A stretch of 64,000 nt of DNA, from assembly GCA_963707135.1 (NCBI GenBank), contig CAVPOY010000029.1, positions 39,284 to 103,283 of the forward strand, read 5' to 3'. This stretch comes from JBGSTR01 sp963707135. Lineage in GTDB: Bacteria > Pseudomonadota > Gammaproteobacteria > Chromatiales > Chromatiaceae. The translations under genes were made by a program, and so were the position numbers. Positions 52,681-61,554 of this stretch are shown here, one piece after another. The stretch's first letter is position 1. The number at the start of each line of letters is the position of its first letter. The notes below the pieces were generated by a model. The model saw nothing but the letters and a program-made list of their open reading frames with translations, had not been told where the DNA came from and did no database searches.

Positions 52681-54228
52681 TCAATCGACCAGAAGTACGA
52701 CCCCTCCGCGCCGCGGGTCGCCGGCGCCGGTCAGCAACCCGCTGGGATCCGCCGCGACGCTGTGCGCGCCGCCGAAAAAGACGCTGCCCCGGTTCCAGAG
52801 CCTCAGATTGGGCCAGTTCGCGGCGAGGGCCTCGACCGTGGGCCCGTCGATCGGCGGCTCCAGGTTCAGCAGATCGCCCTCGAAATGGATGCGCGGCGCC
52901 GCGACCGCCGCCTCGAGGTCTAGCCCGAAGTCGACCAGGTTGCTGATCACCTGCAGGATCGCGCTGCGGATTCGATTCGAGCCGGAGGACCCGGTGACGA
53001 CCCAGGTCCCGTCAGGCAGGGCCAACAGGGTTGGGGACATCATCGAGCTGATTCGGCGGTCGGGGGGCCACCGATGGAAGCCGTCGGGATTGATGTCCTC
53101 CTCGCCGAGCATATTGTTCAGCACGATACCGGTCCCCGGCAGGACGTAACCGGCGCCCTCGCCGTTGGACAGGGTCAGGCTCGCCAGATTGCCCTGGGCG
53201 TCGGCCACGCTGATCTGAGTCGTACCGCGGCTGAACCGGGCCGCGCCATCCATCAGGGCCGAGTAACGCGCGAGCAGGTCTCTGTCTGGCTGGCACGCGG
53301 CATCCTCCGAGCGAAACGCGGGGTCCCGGCGGATGTCCTGTGTCAGCGACTGCGCGGCGGCCAGCGCGTGCAGGTGCTCCGCCGAGCCGCGCGCGAGCCG
53401 GCCCAGGTTTGCCCGCGCCATCAGGCCTAGCGTGAACCCGATCAGCAACCCGCCCTGGGCCGGGGGCGGATTGGTGTAGACGGTCGCGCCCTGGTAGTCG
53501 CGCACCAGCGGCGCGCGGCGTTCGACCCGGTAGCCCGCCAGGTCCGCCTCGTCCAGGTGCCCGCCCCGCTCGCGGCAGTCCCGGGCGAGCCGCGCGGCCC
53601 ACTCCCCACGATAGAACAGATCCTCGCCGCCTCGGACCAGGGCATCCAGGGCGTTCGCCAGGTCCGGCATCGGTACCCGTTCGCCGACCGCGGCCAGCTC
53701 GCCGGGCCGCTCCGGACAGGAGTGGAGGGCGAAGGACTCCGGGCTCGCGCGGATGATCGGGGCCACGATCTCGGCGATCGCGTGCTGAAAGGGGTTCTGC
53801 TCGATCCCCGAGCGCGCCATGCCGATCGCCGGCGCTGCCAGCTCCGCCAGGGGCAGTCGGCAGAGCTCGCGGTGGATCGCAAACAGGCCGGCAACAGCGC
53901 CTGGCGTCGCGATCGACCCCAGGCCGATATGGAACTCCTGCTCCGCGTCGCCGAAGTCCGCGAGTATCGGGTAGAAGTCGAGCGAGTCGGTTGAGCGCCG
54001 GTGCCTAGGGGTCTGGGTGAAGAAGTCGTAGAGCACCGGCGGCTTGCCGGCCGGGCGGGCCAGCAGGAAGCCTCCGCCCCCGAGCGAGGCCAGAACGGGC
54101 TCGGTCACGCAGGCCGCGCAGAGCCCTGCGAGCACCGCGTCGAAGGCATTCCCTCCCAGGCGAAGGGCCGACGCGGCCGCCTCCGCCGTCAGTGGGTGCC
54201 CCGCCGCAACGCTACCGCTCATCGTCAT
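52681..54228 (-). CDS. Gamma-glutamyltransferase family protein
   Basis: The 515-residue Ntn-hydrolase precursor has GNAFDAVLAGLCAACVTEPVLASLGGGGFLL near the start. The processing and nucleophile region is RGTTQISVADAQGNLASLTLSNGEG, with the catalytic Thr at about residue 336. SSMMSPTLLALPDGTWVVTGSSG and the C-terminal GSVFFGGAHSVAADPSG follow. No signal peptide is evident, unlike classical periplasmic Ggt, so it may be cytoplasmic. The true substrate may be glutathione or another gamma-glutamyl or amide compound. Confidence 0.9.
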   Translation of the reverse strand: MTMSGSVAAGHPLTAEAAASALRLGGNAFDAVLAGLCAACVTEPVLASLGGGGFLLARPAGKPPVLYDFFTQTPRHRRSTDSLDFYPILADFGDAEQEFHIGLGSIATPGAVAGLFAIHRELCRLPLAELAAPAIGMARSGIEQNPFQHAIAEIVAPIIRASPESFALHSCPERPGELAAVGERVPMPDLANALDALVRGGEDLFYRGEWAARLARDCRERGGHLDEADLAGYRVERRAPLVRDYQGATVYTNPPPAQGGLLIGFTLGLMARANLGRLARGSAEHLHALAAAQSLTQDIRRDPAFRSEDAACQPDRDLLARYSALMDGAARFSRGTTQISVADAQGNLASLTLSNGEGAGYVLPGTGIVLNNMLGEEDINPDGFHRWPPDRRISSMMSPTLLALPDGTWVVTGSSGSNRIRSAILQVISNLVDFGLDLEAAVAAPRIHFEGDLLNLEPPIDGPTVEALAANWPNLRLWNRGSVFFGGAHSVAADPSGLLTGAGDPRRGGVVLLVD

Positions 54229-54409
54229 TTTCGACCGCTCGGCGGCTAACGCGGATCAAGGCCACGGAAACGGCCTCGGGAATTGGACGGAGGCCTTGCG
54301 AAATGCTGAACTGACATCGTGTCATGCGACCGTACGCCCGATCGGGGATGCTGGACCCGATTGTAACCTTGCCGTACGAGCGCGCCGATCAATTGCACGA
54401 ATAGCCACC

Positions 54410-55852
54410 ATGGTTGCTCTGTTAAACGCGGCTCCAACAATCGATCGCAGGGAAGATGTCGAGGCGCTGCGCCTGGCCCTCGAGGCGATGCGCCGGGAGG
54501 CCGGCCAGGAGATCTCCCGACTCAATCGCAAGCTTGCCGAACGGGAATACGACGCGGAGCGTATTGTCGCCACGGCGGCCGAGCGCCAGGCCATGGAGCA
54601 GGAGCTGTCCACGCTTCAGAGCACGCTCAACGAGAAGGAGCAGGTGCTCGACCGAATTACCGACGAGTGCCGCCGCCTCGAGGACGAGCTTGAGGACCGG
54701 CATCTGGTGTTCGACGATCTCAGAGAGGAGGTGGCGCGGAAGGACCTTTCCCTGAAAGAGGCGCGGGAGGAGGTGGAGCGTCTGCAGCTGGCGCTGGAGG
54801 AGCTTCGGGAACGGCCCTCCGCGAGCACGACCCCGGCCAGCCCGACTGTGCCGACTGCACCGGTCCCGAATGTCCGATCTTCCTCGGTGGGCCTGCTGTC
54901 CGGCCTGATGGTGCTCGCGGTCGTCGGTTTGGCCGTTTGGGGTGGCACCCGGGTTGACATGACGTTCCCCTGGAAGCCGCTGGTCGTTTCACGGCCGCTC
55001 GTTGATCAGCCGGCTCCGGGTTCGGGGAGTGGCAGCGTCCCCGAACCCTTGGCTGCGCCGGGCGCGGCTGATCAGACCGGTCCGGTCGAGAGGTCCGCGC
55101 CCCTGGTCTCTCCGCCGGTCGCATCGAGGCCGACCCAACGCGACGCGCTGCGCGTCGGTGGTCAGGGCCCCACGCTGGTCGCGCTGGAGGGCGGCGCCTT
55201 TCGGATGGGGCACAACAGCCTCTCCGGCGCGGACTATGGTCCGGAGCACCAGGTCCAGGTCCCGCCATTCCTGATCGGCGCCTACGAGGTGACCTTCGAG
55301 CAGTACGACCATTACGCGCGCGCCGCGGGGCGCCCCCTTCCGCCCGACTTCGGCTTCGGGCGCGGGACGCGGCCCGTCGTCGGCGTGACCTGGTCCGAGG
55401 CGTCGGCCTACGCCGACTGGCTGTCGCGGCAGACCGGCGAACGCTACCGGCTGCCCACCGAGGCCGAATGGGAGTACGCGGCGCGCTCCGGAGGCGAGGC
55501 CCACTACCCTTGGGGCTTTGGTATGGAGCGGGGCCGAGCGGTCTGTTTCGACTGCGGGACATCCTGGGACAACCGGTCCTCTGCTCCTGTGGGGAGTTTC
55601 GATCCGAACCCCTTCGGACTCCACGACACGGCCGGAAATGCACTCGAATGGGTCGCGGACTGTTACCACTCGGGCTATCAAGGAGCACCCGTGGACGGCG
55701 GCCCCGTGGCCAGCGGCGACTGCGACAGGCGTGTCGCGCGCGGCGGCGCCTTCAACAAGCCGTCGGCCTCGATGCGGGCCTACGTCAGGGCCTCGTTCGT
55801 GCCCGAGACCCGCCTGAACATGCTCGGATTCCGGGTTGCCCGGAAGCCCTGA
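54410..55852 (+). CDS. Coiled-coil, membrane-anchored SUMF1/FGE-like protein
   Basis: The 480-residue protein begins with a long coiled coil (about 12-135), a Pro/Thr linker and one membrane helix (about 161-178, GLLSGLMVLAVVGLAVWGG). A formylglycine-generating-enzyme-like domain occupies about 240-480: GGAFRMGHNSLSGADYGPEHQVQVPPFLIGAYEVTFEQY, RLPTEAEWEYAARSG, PFGLHDTAGNALEWVADCYH, RVARGGAFNKP and NMLGFRVARKP. The closely spaced Cys pair of true FGE near the C-terminus is absent (SMRAYVRASF there), so formylglycine synthesis is unlikely. It overlaps the next gene by 17 bases. Confidence 0.88.
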   Translation: MVALLNAAPTIDRREDVEALRLALEAMRREAGQEISRLNRKLAEREYDAERIVATAAERQAMEQELSTLQSTLNEKEQVLDRITDECRRLEDELEDRHLVFDDLREEVARKDLSLKEAREEVERLQLALEELRERPSASTTPASPTVPTAPVPNVRSSSVGLLSGLMVLAVVGLAVWGGTRVDMTFPWKPLVVSRPLVDQPAPGSGSGSVPEPLAAPGAADQTGPVERSAPLVSPPVASRPTQRDALRVGGQGPTLVALEGGAFRMGHNSLSGADYGPEHQVQVPPFLIGAYEVTFEQYDHYARAAGRPLPPDFGFGRGTRPVVGVTWSEASAYADWLSRQTGERYRLPTEAEWEYAARSGGEAHYPWGFGMERGRAVCFDCGTSWDNRSSAPVGSFDPNPFGLHDTAGNALEWVADCYHSGYQGAPVDGGPVASGDCDRRVARGGAFNKPSASMRAYVRASFVPETRLNMLGFRVARKP

Positions 55853-56756
55853 ACGCGCGCCATCCCGGCGGGTTCTGGGGGTCGGTGTCGCCACGCTGGA
55901 TCTGATCCACGAGGTCTCGGCCTACCCTCCTGAAGACACCGAGCTCCGCGCCCTTGCGCAGCGCCGGACGTGCGGCGGAAACGCCGTCAATAGCCTCGGT
56001 CTGCTCGCACAGCTCGGCCGTTCCTGCGCTTGGGTCGGGACCCTGGCAGACGACGCCGCGAGCGACCTTATTCGCTCTCACCTGGCGCGCCGGGGCATCG
56101 ACGCGTCCCACGCCACTCGGGTCCTCGGGGGGAGCACGCCGACCTCCTGCATCGCGGTGAGCCGCGCCAATGGTAGCCGGACCATCATCCATTACCGCGA
56201 CCTTCCCGAGCTTGACGCCGAGTCCTTTGGTGCGGTCCCGCTCGAGGGGTTGGACTGGGTCCATTTCGAGGGGCGAAATCCCGTCGAAACGCTTTCCATG
56301 ATCCGCCGGGTACGCGACGAGGCGCCCGCCGCCGGGCTTTCGCTGGAACTCGAGAAGTCTCGTCCCGGCGTCGACGCACTGCTCGAGGGACCTCGGGTGA
56401 TCCTCGCCGGTCGGGGATTCGCGCAAGCGCGCGGATTCACCGACGCGGGCCGGTTTCTTGACGACCTCGCCGAGCGTTCCGGGGCCATCCTATGCGTGGC
56501 CGCCTGGGGGGCGGAAGGGGCCTTCTACCGGGAACGCGGCGGAAATACCCACCGGGTCTCCGCCCATGAGCCTGCCCGGGTCGTCGACACGCTCGGCGCC
56601 GGCGACGTCTTCAACGCCGGGGTCATCGACGGCTTGCTTGACGGGTTGAGCGCGAAAGAGGCAATCACGCGCGCCGTTCGGCTGGCGGGCCACAAGTGCG
56701 GGCACACGGGCCTCGACGGGTTGGCCGCGAGCGCCCGGGCGGCCGGGTTCCTATGA
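55836..56756 (+). CDS. PfkB-family sugar kinase, ketohexokinase-like
   Basis: The 306-residue protein has the ribokinase-fold pattern VLGVGVATLDLIHEV, CGGNAVNSLGLLAQLG, WVHFEGRNPVETL and the catalytic DTLGAGDVFNAGVIDGL, with Asp as base. The GGNAVNS and FEGRN wording recalls ketohexokinases more than fructokinases or adenosine kinases. The substrate is not certain. A TTG start overlapping the upstream stop is the only clear start before the fold. Its stop codon overlaps the Rieske gene start (ATGA), so the three genes are likely one operon. Confidence 0.85.
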   Translation: MPGSPERAPSRRVLGVGVATLDLIHEVSAYPPEDTELRALAQRRTCGGNAVNSLGLLAQLGRSCAWVGTLADDAASDLIRSHLARRGIDASHATRVLGGSTPTSCIAVSRANGSRTIIHYRDLPELDAESFGAVPLEGLDWVHFEGRNPVETLSMIRRVRDEAPAAGLSLELEKSRPGVDALLEGPRVILAGRGFAQARGFTDAGRFLDDLAERSGAILCVAAWGAEGAFYRERGGNTHRVSAHEPARVVDTLGAGDVFNAGVIDGLLDGLSAKEAITRAVRLAGHKCGHTGLDGLAASARAAGFL

Positions 56757-57085
56757 CCGATGTTGAAGTCGGCCGGCTCGATGATCTAGCCGACCCGGGA
56801 AGCCTCGGGTTCAGCATCAAGACCGCCGGACGCGAGGTCGACTGCTTTCTGGTTCGTCGCGGCGGCGCCGTCTTCGGTTACCGGAACAGCTGCCCCCACA
56901 CTGGGGCGCCGCTCGACTGGCAACCGGACCAGTTCCTTGACCTGTCCGGCGAGCTGATCCAGTGCGCGCTTCACGGCGCCCTGTTTGAGATCGAGACTGG
57001 AGTTTGCATCAGCGGACCCTGTCCTGGGCGTTCACTGGTTCGGGTTCATCTCCGGGTCGTCGAGGGGCGAATTCTCATTCGATAG
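56753..57085 (+). CDS. Rieske-type [2Fe-2S] ferredoxin
   Basis: The 110-residue soluble protein has the Rieske cluster motifs NSCPHTGAPLDW (C47, H49) and IQCALHGALFEIETGVCISGPC (C71, H74). It lacks membrane helices and fits the ferredoxin subunits of oxygenases or nitrite-reductase NirD-like proteins. No oxygenase gene lies beside it. The start ATG overlaps the PfkB stop codon. Pairing with a sugar kinase is unusual and its electron partner is unknown. Confidence 0.9.
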   Translation: MTDVEVGRLDDLADPGSLGFSIKTAGREVDCFLVRRGGAVFGYRNSCPHTGAPLDWQPDQFLDLSGELIQCALHGALFEIETGVCISGPCPGRSLVRVHLRVVEGRILIR

Positions 57086-57172
57086 CCCAGAAACGGCACG
57101 TTCGGGGTCCGGTTGCGGCTGCTACCAGGCCCACCCGATCGATGGACCCGCTGCGCTCGGGCAGCTTGTTCG

Positions 57173-57816
57173 CTAGGACGTGCCGCTCAGCCAGTGCGCC
57201 AGGCTACGGTCGAACCGCTGTTCCAGGAATCGTATCGTCGGCGCGTAATGCGACTCCAAGGCTTCCCGCACCGGGGCCGGGATTTGGTCGATGGGCACGT
57301 CGTTGACGCGTTCGTCCTGGCCCGATGCGGTGCTGAGCCGCGCGGGATCTACCCCAAGAAATTCGCATACGCGACCGAGAACGTTCGAAGGCGATTCGAC
57401 AACATCGTCATAAAACAGGTAAAGGATCTGGCCGGCGAAGTGCTTCTCCCAATTTTCGATCGTCGCTTGGTACTCTCCTCGCAGCAAGACAGGTGGCTGC
57501 ATGGTCACCTCAACCAGTACGTCAGGTGACGGCGCCTCGTTCGGACGCATCTCATACCTTCGCCAGAGCTCTTTTCGGACGCTCGACCAAGCCCTCGTGA
57601 CCGGGTTTCGCATTAAGAAAATTAACTCCAAGCGCGGGATGCGGCCTTTTATCCGGCCAATCCTTTCCTCGCTCAGCAGGCAGTAATCCGGGGTGATTTC
57701 GCCCGAGACCCGAGAGCCGCAATCGCGAAAGAATGTCGAGTACCAGCGCCAGTTGACGTCATTGTCAAGATCGAGGGCGGACTTTCGCCGCGGTTTGACC
57801 CTAGCTCCATAATCAA
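57173..57816 (-). pseudogene. Sulfotransferase gene, 5' end removed by an IS1595 element
   Basis: The remaining 210 or so codons match the C-terminal two thirds of the sulfotransferase family: the PAPS 3'-phosphate motif IFLMRNPVTRAWSSVRKEL, YQATIENWEKHFAGQILYLFYDDV, and VCEFLGVDP. The N-terminal PAPS-binding P-loop is missing. At about 57816 the sequence runs into the end of an IS1595 element, whose DNA supplies the apparent first dozen codons. The gene is therefore not expected to work. Confidence 0.85.
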
Positions 57817-58828
57817 ACCTGATTAGCAAGGAACCGCAGCTTGGCGCAGCCATTCCTCCGGACGCGGTCCGGTCGCCGCCGCGGCGGCCAGCAGGCGTTG
57901 GGCAATCGTGTCCAGCCGGAAGCGGCGGTTAAAGCGATAGGCGATGGCGCCGAGGTAGCGCGTGGCGTACTTACCGAAGTCGAAGGCGTGGTAGGCCCCG
58001 GCGAGGCTGGTCTTGACGTTGCCCAGGACGGTGTTCACCCAGAGGAAGTCCGGCAAGTCGCGCGGCTTGCGGGTGCCAACCACCACGGGTTGGTGGTAGC
58101 AGCCGGCATCGCGGACCCCGTTGAAGCAGGCCAGGCCGTCGGAGACGACCACGCTGCCGGGGCGAACATGGGTGCTGGCCCAATCCGCGAGCGCTTGGCG
58201 CGTGAACCCCGGCAGCGGGGTCAGCTTGGCATGGATGGGTGGTCGTCGGGATCCACCGACACGGCGGCGAGGAACGGCACCTTGTTCTCCGAGCCGCGTC
58301 CGGTGGTGCCGCCGCTGAGTTCCCCGCCGAGGTAGCGCTCCTCGCGCTCGACCATCGCCTGCATGAGCTTGTGGTGGACGAGCCAAGCGGTGGGGTAGCT
58401 GACCCCGAGGTGGCGCTTCAAAGCCAGCGCCGACAGGCCGGTCTTGGCCTGGCTGACGAGATAGATGGCCAGGAACCAGACCGTGAGGGCCAGCTTGGTC
58501 CCCTGAAACACGGTCCCGGCGATCAAGGAGGTCTGCTTTCGGCAGGCGCCGCACTGGAAGACCTTGCGTGCGCCGACCCGCAGCACGTAGTGGTGGGTTT
58601 CCCCGCAGTGCGGACAGCCGAAGCCCTGCGGCCAGCGCACCCGCTCGAGGGCGGCCTCGCACTGCTCCTCGGTCCCGAACTGTCCCAGGAACGCGGGCAT
58701 CGATAAACCCGGTTGGAACTGAACACGATTCATAGGCATGGCGCATCTCCTCTGGGTCGTTCAGAGCGAGGATGCGCCGACCGGGGACTCATACCGTGAG
58801 TCCGGCTGGACTTCGTTGCTAATCAGGT
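57817..58828 (-). mobile_element. IS1595-family insertion sequence
   Basis: The element is bounded by the inverted ends ACCTGATTAGCAAGGAA (57817) and, reversed, ACCTGATTAGCAACGAA (58828). No 8-bp target duplication is visible: the left flank is the sulfotransferase gene and the right flank an IS3 relic. This implies a deletion or recombination after insertion. Confidence 0.8.
57823..58739 (-). pseudogene. IS1595-family transposase, frameshifted
   Basis: The N-terminal frame (start 58739) has the zinc-finger region CPHCGETHHY...FQCGACRKQTS, then TGLSALALKRHLGVSYPTAWLVHHKL and SVDPDDHP. One missing base near 58237-58240 moves the rest into another frame: AKLTPLPGFTRQALADWA, VVVSDGLACFNGV, and VLGNVKTSLAGAYHAFDFGKYATRYLGAIAYRFNRRF, which has the DDE/N-type catalytic region. 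The two parts together make a complete ISXO2-like transposase, so the lesion is a single indel. Confidence 0.88.
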
Positions 58829-59207
58829 CACCCGACGGACATCGATGAACGACACCATCATCGGCGTCGGCGGTCGAGCTCCGCCTGGGCAAAATAGGCC
58901 GAGGCCTGGCGCAGAATCTCGTTCGCTCGACGCAACTCGCGCACCTCACGCTCCAGTTCCTTCAGCCGATTGTGCTCACCGCCGTTGACGCCGTCCCCAA
59001 TCCCCCGATCGCGTTCAGGCCGCCGAACCCACTTCCGCAACGTCTCGGCGCTACAGCCGATCGCCGACCATTGGGATTCGTACTCACCCTGGTGCTCGAA
59101 GACCATCCGCACCGCCCGCTCCCGGACCTCCGGGGAATATCTCGTCGACTTGTTCATGACTCTATCCTCTCAAGGATCAGAGTCTCCGGAATAGCCGGGG
59201 CGGTTCA
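58829..59207 (-). mobile_element. IS3-family relic, 5' part only
   Basis: The outer end at 59207 reads, on the minus strand, TGAACCGCCCCGG, the terminal motif of the IS407-type IS3 group. orfA is complete. orfB begins MMVSFIDVRRV and is cut by the IS1595 element at 58828. The element itself abuts an IS256 relic at 59208. Confidence 0.8.
58858..59157 (-). CDS. IS3-family transposase OrfA
   Basis: The 99-residue protein has an N-terminal helix-turn-helix (RYSPEVRERAVRMVFEHQGEYESQWSAIGCSAETLRKWVRR) and a leucine-zipper helix (RLKELEREVRELRRANEILRQASAYFAQAELDRR), typical of OrfA. OrfA is normally joined to OrfB by programmed frameshifting. Only about a dozen codons of orfB remain, so no active transposase can be made. 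Confidence 0.88.
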   Translation of the reverse strand: MNKSTRYSPEVRERAVRMVFEHQGEYESQWSAIGCSAETLRKWVRRPERDRGIGDGVNGGEHNRLKELEREVRELRRANEILRQASAYFAQAELDRRRR

Positions 59208-59305
59208 GCTGGCCGAGCAGACCGACGAGTGGCAGGTGACACGCCGCTACATGAGCCTGGAGACCGTAGCCAAGGTCACCAGTACCGAAACTACTCAGGC
59301 ACTGC
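59208..59305 (+). pseudogene. IS256-family transposase, C-terminal fragment
   Basis: The frame reads LAEQTDEWQVTRRYMSLETV followed by AKVTSTETTQALL, the C-terminal signature of IS256/Mutator transposases. It is cut on the left by the IS3 relic and interrupted on the right by the IS701 element. If the IS701 element and one TTAA copy are removed, the frame continues (LLKQNRPPETKPTETRIYTT) to a TGA near 60890. Confidence 0.8.
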
Positions 59306-59309
59306 TTAA

Positions 59310-60830
59310 TTCTACTTCGTCACATTTCCAGCCTGGGGGCACGTCACGCAAGCTGCTGTTTCGCATAGGCTGAATGGATGGATGCCTGTCGCCTTTGATG
59401 GCGGACCTCCAGTTGGCGGATCACCTCCTCGAGGTCGACATCGCGCCTCGGAAGGACGTGAGCCAACAGGGTCTCGACATCGGCACAACTGAGCAACGGA
59501 TAGGTGTCGCGGGACGCGGTGCGTTCTTTGAGCATGAAGAGCATCGCCATCATGACCAGTGCCATGTGGTGATGCCAAGAGCGCCAACCGCGGGCCTGGT
59601 AGTGGTCCAGCCCAGCCTGACTCTTGCCGTCCTGGAAGGTGCGCTCGACCCAGTAGCGCTGCCCTTGCATCTGCGCCAAGCGCGATCGGGAGGTCGCCGC
59701 CGGCGCATTGCTCAGGCTGTACTTGATCTCGTCGCGCGCTTTGACTTCCCGACGCACGATCAGGTGCCAGCAATGGGCGTCGCTCTCCTCGCCGTCCCAG
59801 AGCCAGACCCGCTGATGCAGCACTTCCACCTGCAGCTCGCCTTTCGTGCTCTCGCGCAACGTCAGCCGCTGCCAGGCCGACTTGGGCTGTGCCGCCGCCC
59901 AGGCATCGACCCGCAACGGCTCGCACTGCGCGACCCGCCGCGTACGCCGACGCCCCGACGTTGTCGGTGGAATGCGCGGCTGGGGATCAGCCAGGTAGAT
60001 GAACTGATCCTTGTGCACATCGGCCACGAAGGTCTCGCCATCGCGGTCCAAGGCCCGCAACAATGCGGGATCTTTGCCGTAGAGTCCGTCCATCCCGACC
60101 CAGGCAAAGCGCACCCCCAAGCGGCGGTTGTGGCGCACCATCTCCAGCGCCAGCTGCGGCTTGCTCTTCAGCTCCCGGGCCGCCTTCGGCACACCAACCG
60201 CTGCGCAACGGGCTGCATCGTTCGTCCAACACTTGGGCAAATACAGCCGCGTGTCGATCAGCGTCGCGTCAGGCCCACGGCTCAGCGCCGCGAACACACC
60301 GACTTGGCAGTTGTCGACCTTGCCCAGACGTCCGTTCCATTGCCGTGCGACCCCAACGGAATGCTGCCCCTTCTTGGTGATGCCGCTTTCGTCGATCAGC
60401 AGGGCCGACTCCGGCGTGCCACCCAGCAGCGCATCGGCCTCCAAGGCGACCTGATCCAGGACCCCGCGTTCGTCCCAGCGGGAGTTGGAGAGGAAGTGCT
60501 GCAACACCTGATCGTCGCTCTCGGGCACGACCTCGGCCATGCGCTCCATGTTCTTACGCCGTGCCTGCATCAGGCCGCTCAGATACTGCTTCGATTGCGT
60601 GAGTACGTCGCACGTGCGCAGTCGAAAGTGATCGGCGAAGCCGTCACAAAAGTCCAAAAAGCGTTGACCCACCGATGCCAGTGGGCTTTCCGCATCACAA
60701 ATCCTCTCACATTGGGTTGGTTGCCGGTGGGCTTCGGCTCATCCTCGGGGTCGCTTGGGCTCGTCTTCGCATGCCTGCGATTGTACTACTTATCCATTAA
60801 AAACATAATGTTAAATCTGACGAAGTAGAA
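59310..60830 (-). mobile_element. IS701-family insertion sequence, apparently complete
   Basis: The 1521-bp element has 18-bp inverted ends TTCTACTTCGTCACATTT and TTCTACTTCGTCAGATTT with one mismatch. It is flanked by TTAA on both sides (59306-59309 and 60831-60834). Removing the element and one TTAA restores the reading frame of the IS256 fragment, confirming the boundaries. It is the only element in this region with an intact transposase. Confidence 0.88.
59344..60672 (-). CDS. IS701-family transposase
   Basis: The 442-residue DDE transposase has ALLIDESGITKKGQHSVGVARQWNG with the first Asp, FAWVGMDGLYGKDPALLRAL with the second, and YWVERTFQDGKSQAGLDHYQARGW with the Glu. HHHMALVMMAMLFMLKER follows. 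No stop or frameshift is present. A GTG start is used; the nearest upstream ATG is out of frame. Confidence 0.92.
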   Translation of the reverse strand: MGQRFLDFCDGFADHFRLRTCDVLTQSKQYLSGLMQARRKNMERMAEVVPESDDQVLQHFLSNSRWDERGVLDQVALEADALLGGTPESALLIDESGITKKGQHSVGVARQWNGRLGKVDNCQVGVFAALSRGPDATLIDTRLYLPKCWTNDAARCAAVGVPKAARELKSKPQLALEMVRHNRRLGVRFAWVGMDGLYGKDPALLRALDRDGETFVADVHKDQFIYLADPQPRIPPTTSGRRRTRRVAQCEPLRVDAWAAAQPKSAWQRLTLRESTKGELQVEVLHQRVWLWDGEESDAHCWHLIVRREVKARDEIKYSLSNAPAATSRSRLAQMQGQRYWVERTFQDGKSQAGLDHYQARGWRSWHHHMALVMMAMLFMLKERTASRDTYPLLSCADVETLLAHVLPRRDVDLEEVIRQLEVRHQRRQASIHSAYAKQQLA

Positions 60831-60890
60831 TTAAGCAAAACAGGCCGCCTGAGACGAAGCCAACGGAGACTCGGATCTACACCACTTGAC
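60831..60890 (+). pseudogene. IS256-family fragment, right of the IS701 insertion
   Basis: This short piece is the last part of the IS256 transposase frame (KQNRPPETKPTETRIYTT, then TGA), displaced from 59208-59305 by the IS701 element. Beyond it the sequence changes to an IS110 relic. Confidence 0.65.
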
Positions 60891-60902
60891 GGGACACAAC
60901 CC

Positions 60903-61207
60903 ATCGCCTCGCATACGGCCTCCGCGTCGCTGGCGTCGTTCTTGTTGCTCTTCACGTACGGCTTGACGAACTGCGGGGCGATCAGCTTAACCTTGAAGCC
61001 GTGCGACTGCAGTTGATGCGCCTAATGGTGGGCACTGCCGCAGGCTTCCATCCCTATCTCGCCGCCCGGCTCCACCGTCTCGAGCAACAAGTTCAGCCAC
61101 TTCTTCCGTGAGAGCCGGCGACGCCACACCGGCTTCTCGTTACGATCTACGCCATGGACCTGGAACACATTCTTTGCCAAATCAACGCCAACACGCATAA
61201 GCTTCAT
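60903..61207 (-). pseudogene. IS110-family transposase, N-terminal fragment with a nonsense codon
   Basis: The frame from 61207 reads MKLMRVGVDLAKNVFQVHGV, the DEDD RuvC-like start of IS110 transposases, up to GMEACGSAHH. A TAG at 61022-61024 interrupts it where the family has Trp. The frame then continues AHQLQSHGFKVKLIAPQFVK and PYVKSNKNDASDAEAVCEAM, with the second acidic cluster, and homology ends at about 60903. The rest of the gene is missing. The left IS end, with inverted TGGACTCC/GGAGTCCA, extends to about 61290. Confidence 0.85.
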
Positions 61208-61296
61208 GGTGGACTCCTTCTCTCCGGTGACTGGTTTTCAACACTTCCAGTCTGGCACTTCGATGCCGATTAAGGGGAGGAGGAGTCCATCGCATT

Positions 61297-61545
61297 GCTA
61301 CAAGGGCCTGGAGAAAAACACCGGTCAGCTCTACGCGCTGTTCGCCCTGGCCAATCTGGTGATCGCCAAGAAGGCGTTGTTGGGTCTTCGCGGCCAAGGT
61401 GCGTCCTGAATCCAGGAAAAGGCGCAGAAACCGCCGAAAAATGCCGCCGGAATTCCCCCGGAAAAACACTTTAGCTAAGACCCTATTGAAAAATTGACCC
61501 GCTCGCGCAAAGGAGCCCGGAAAACTCGATTAGATCAGCGCTTCC
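61297..61545 (+). mobile_element. IS5-family relic, right end only
   Basis: The segment aligns with the last 260 bp of the IS5 element that follows: YKGLEKNTGQLYALFALANL and VIAKKALLG, then the untranslated part, the CCCTATTGAAAAATTGAC stretch and the end GATTAGATCAGCGCTTCC. It is about 80-85 percent similar by eye, so it is a related but distinct copy. TTAA follows its end. Confidence 0.85.
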
Positions 61546-61554
61546 TTAAGCTAA

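Noticed and set aside
54410..55852. True formylglycine-generating enzyme or sulfatase-activating protein
   Set aside because: The catalytic Cys pair near the C-terminus is missing and no sulfatase gene is nearby.
59374..60828. 484-codon plus-strand frame across the IS701 element
   Set aside because: The minus-strand frame is a complete DDE transposase; the opposite frame is its shadow.
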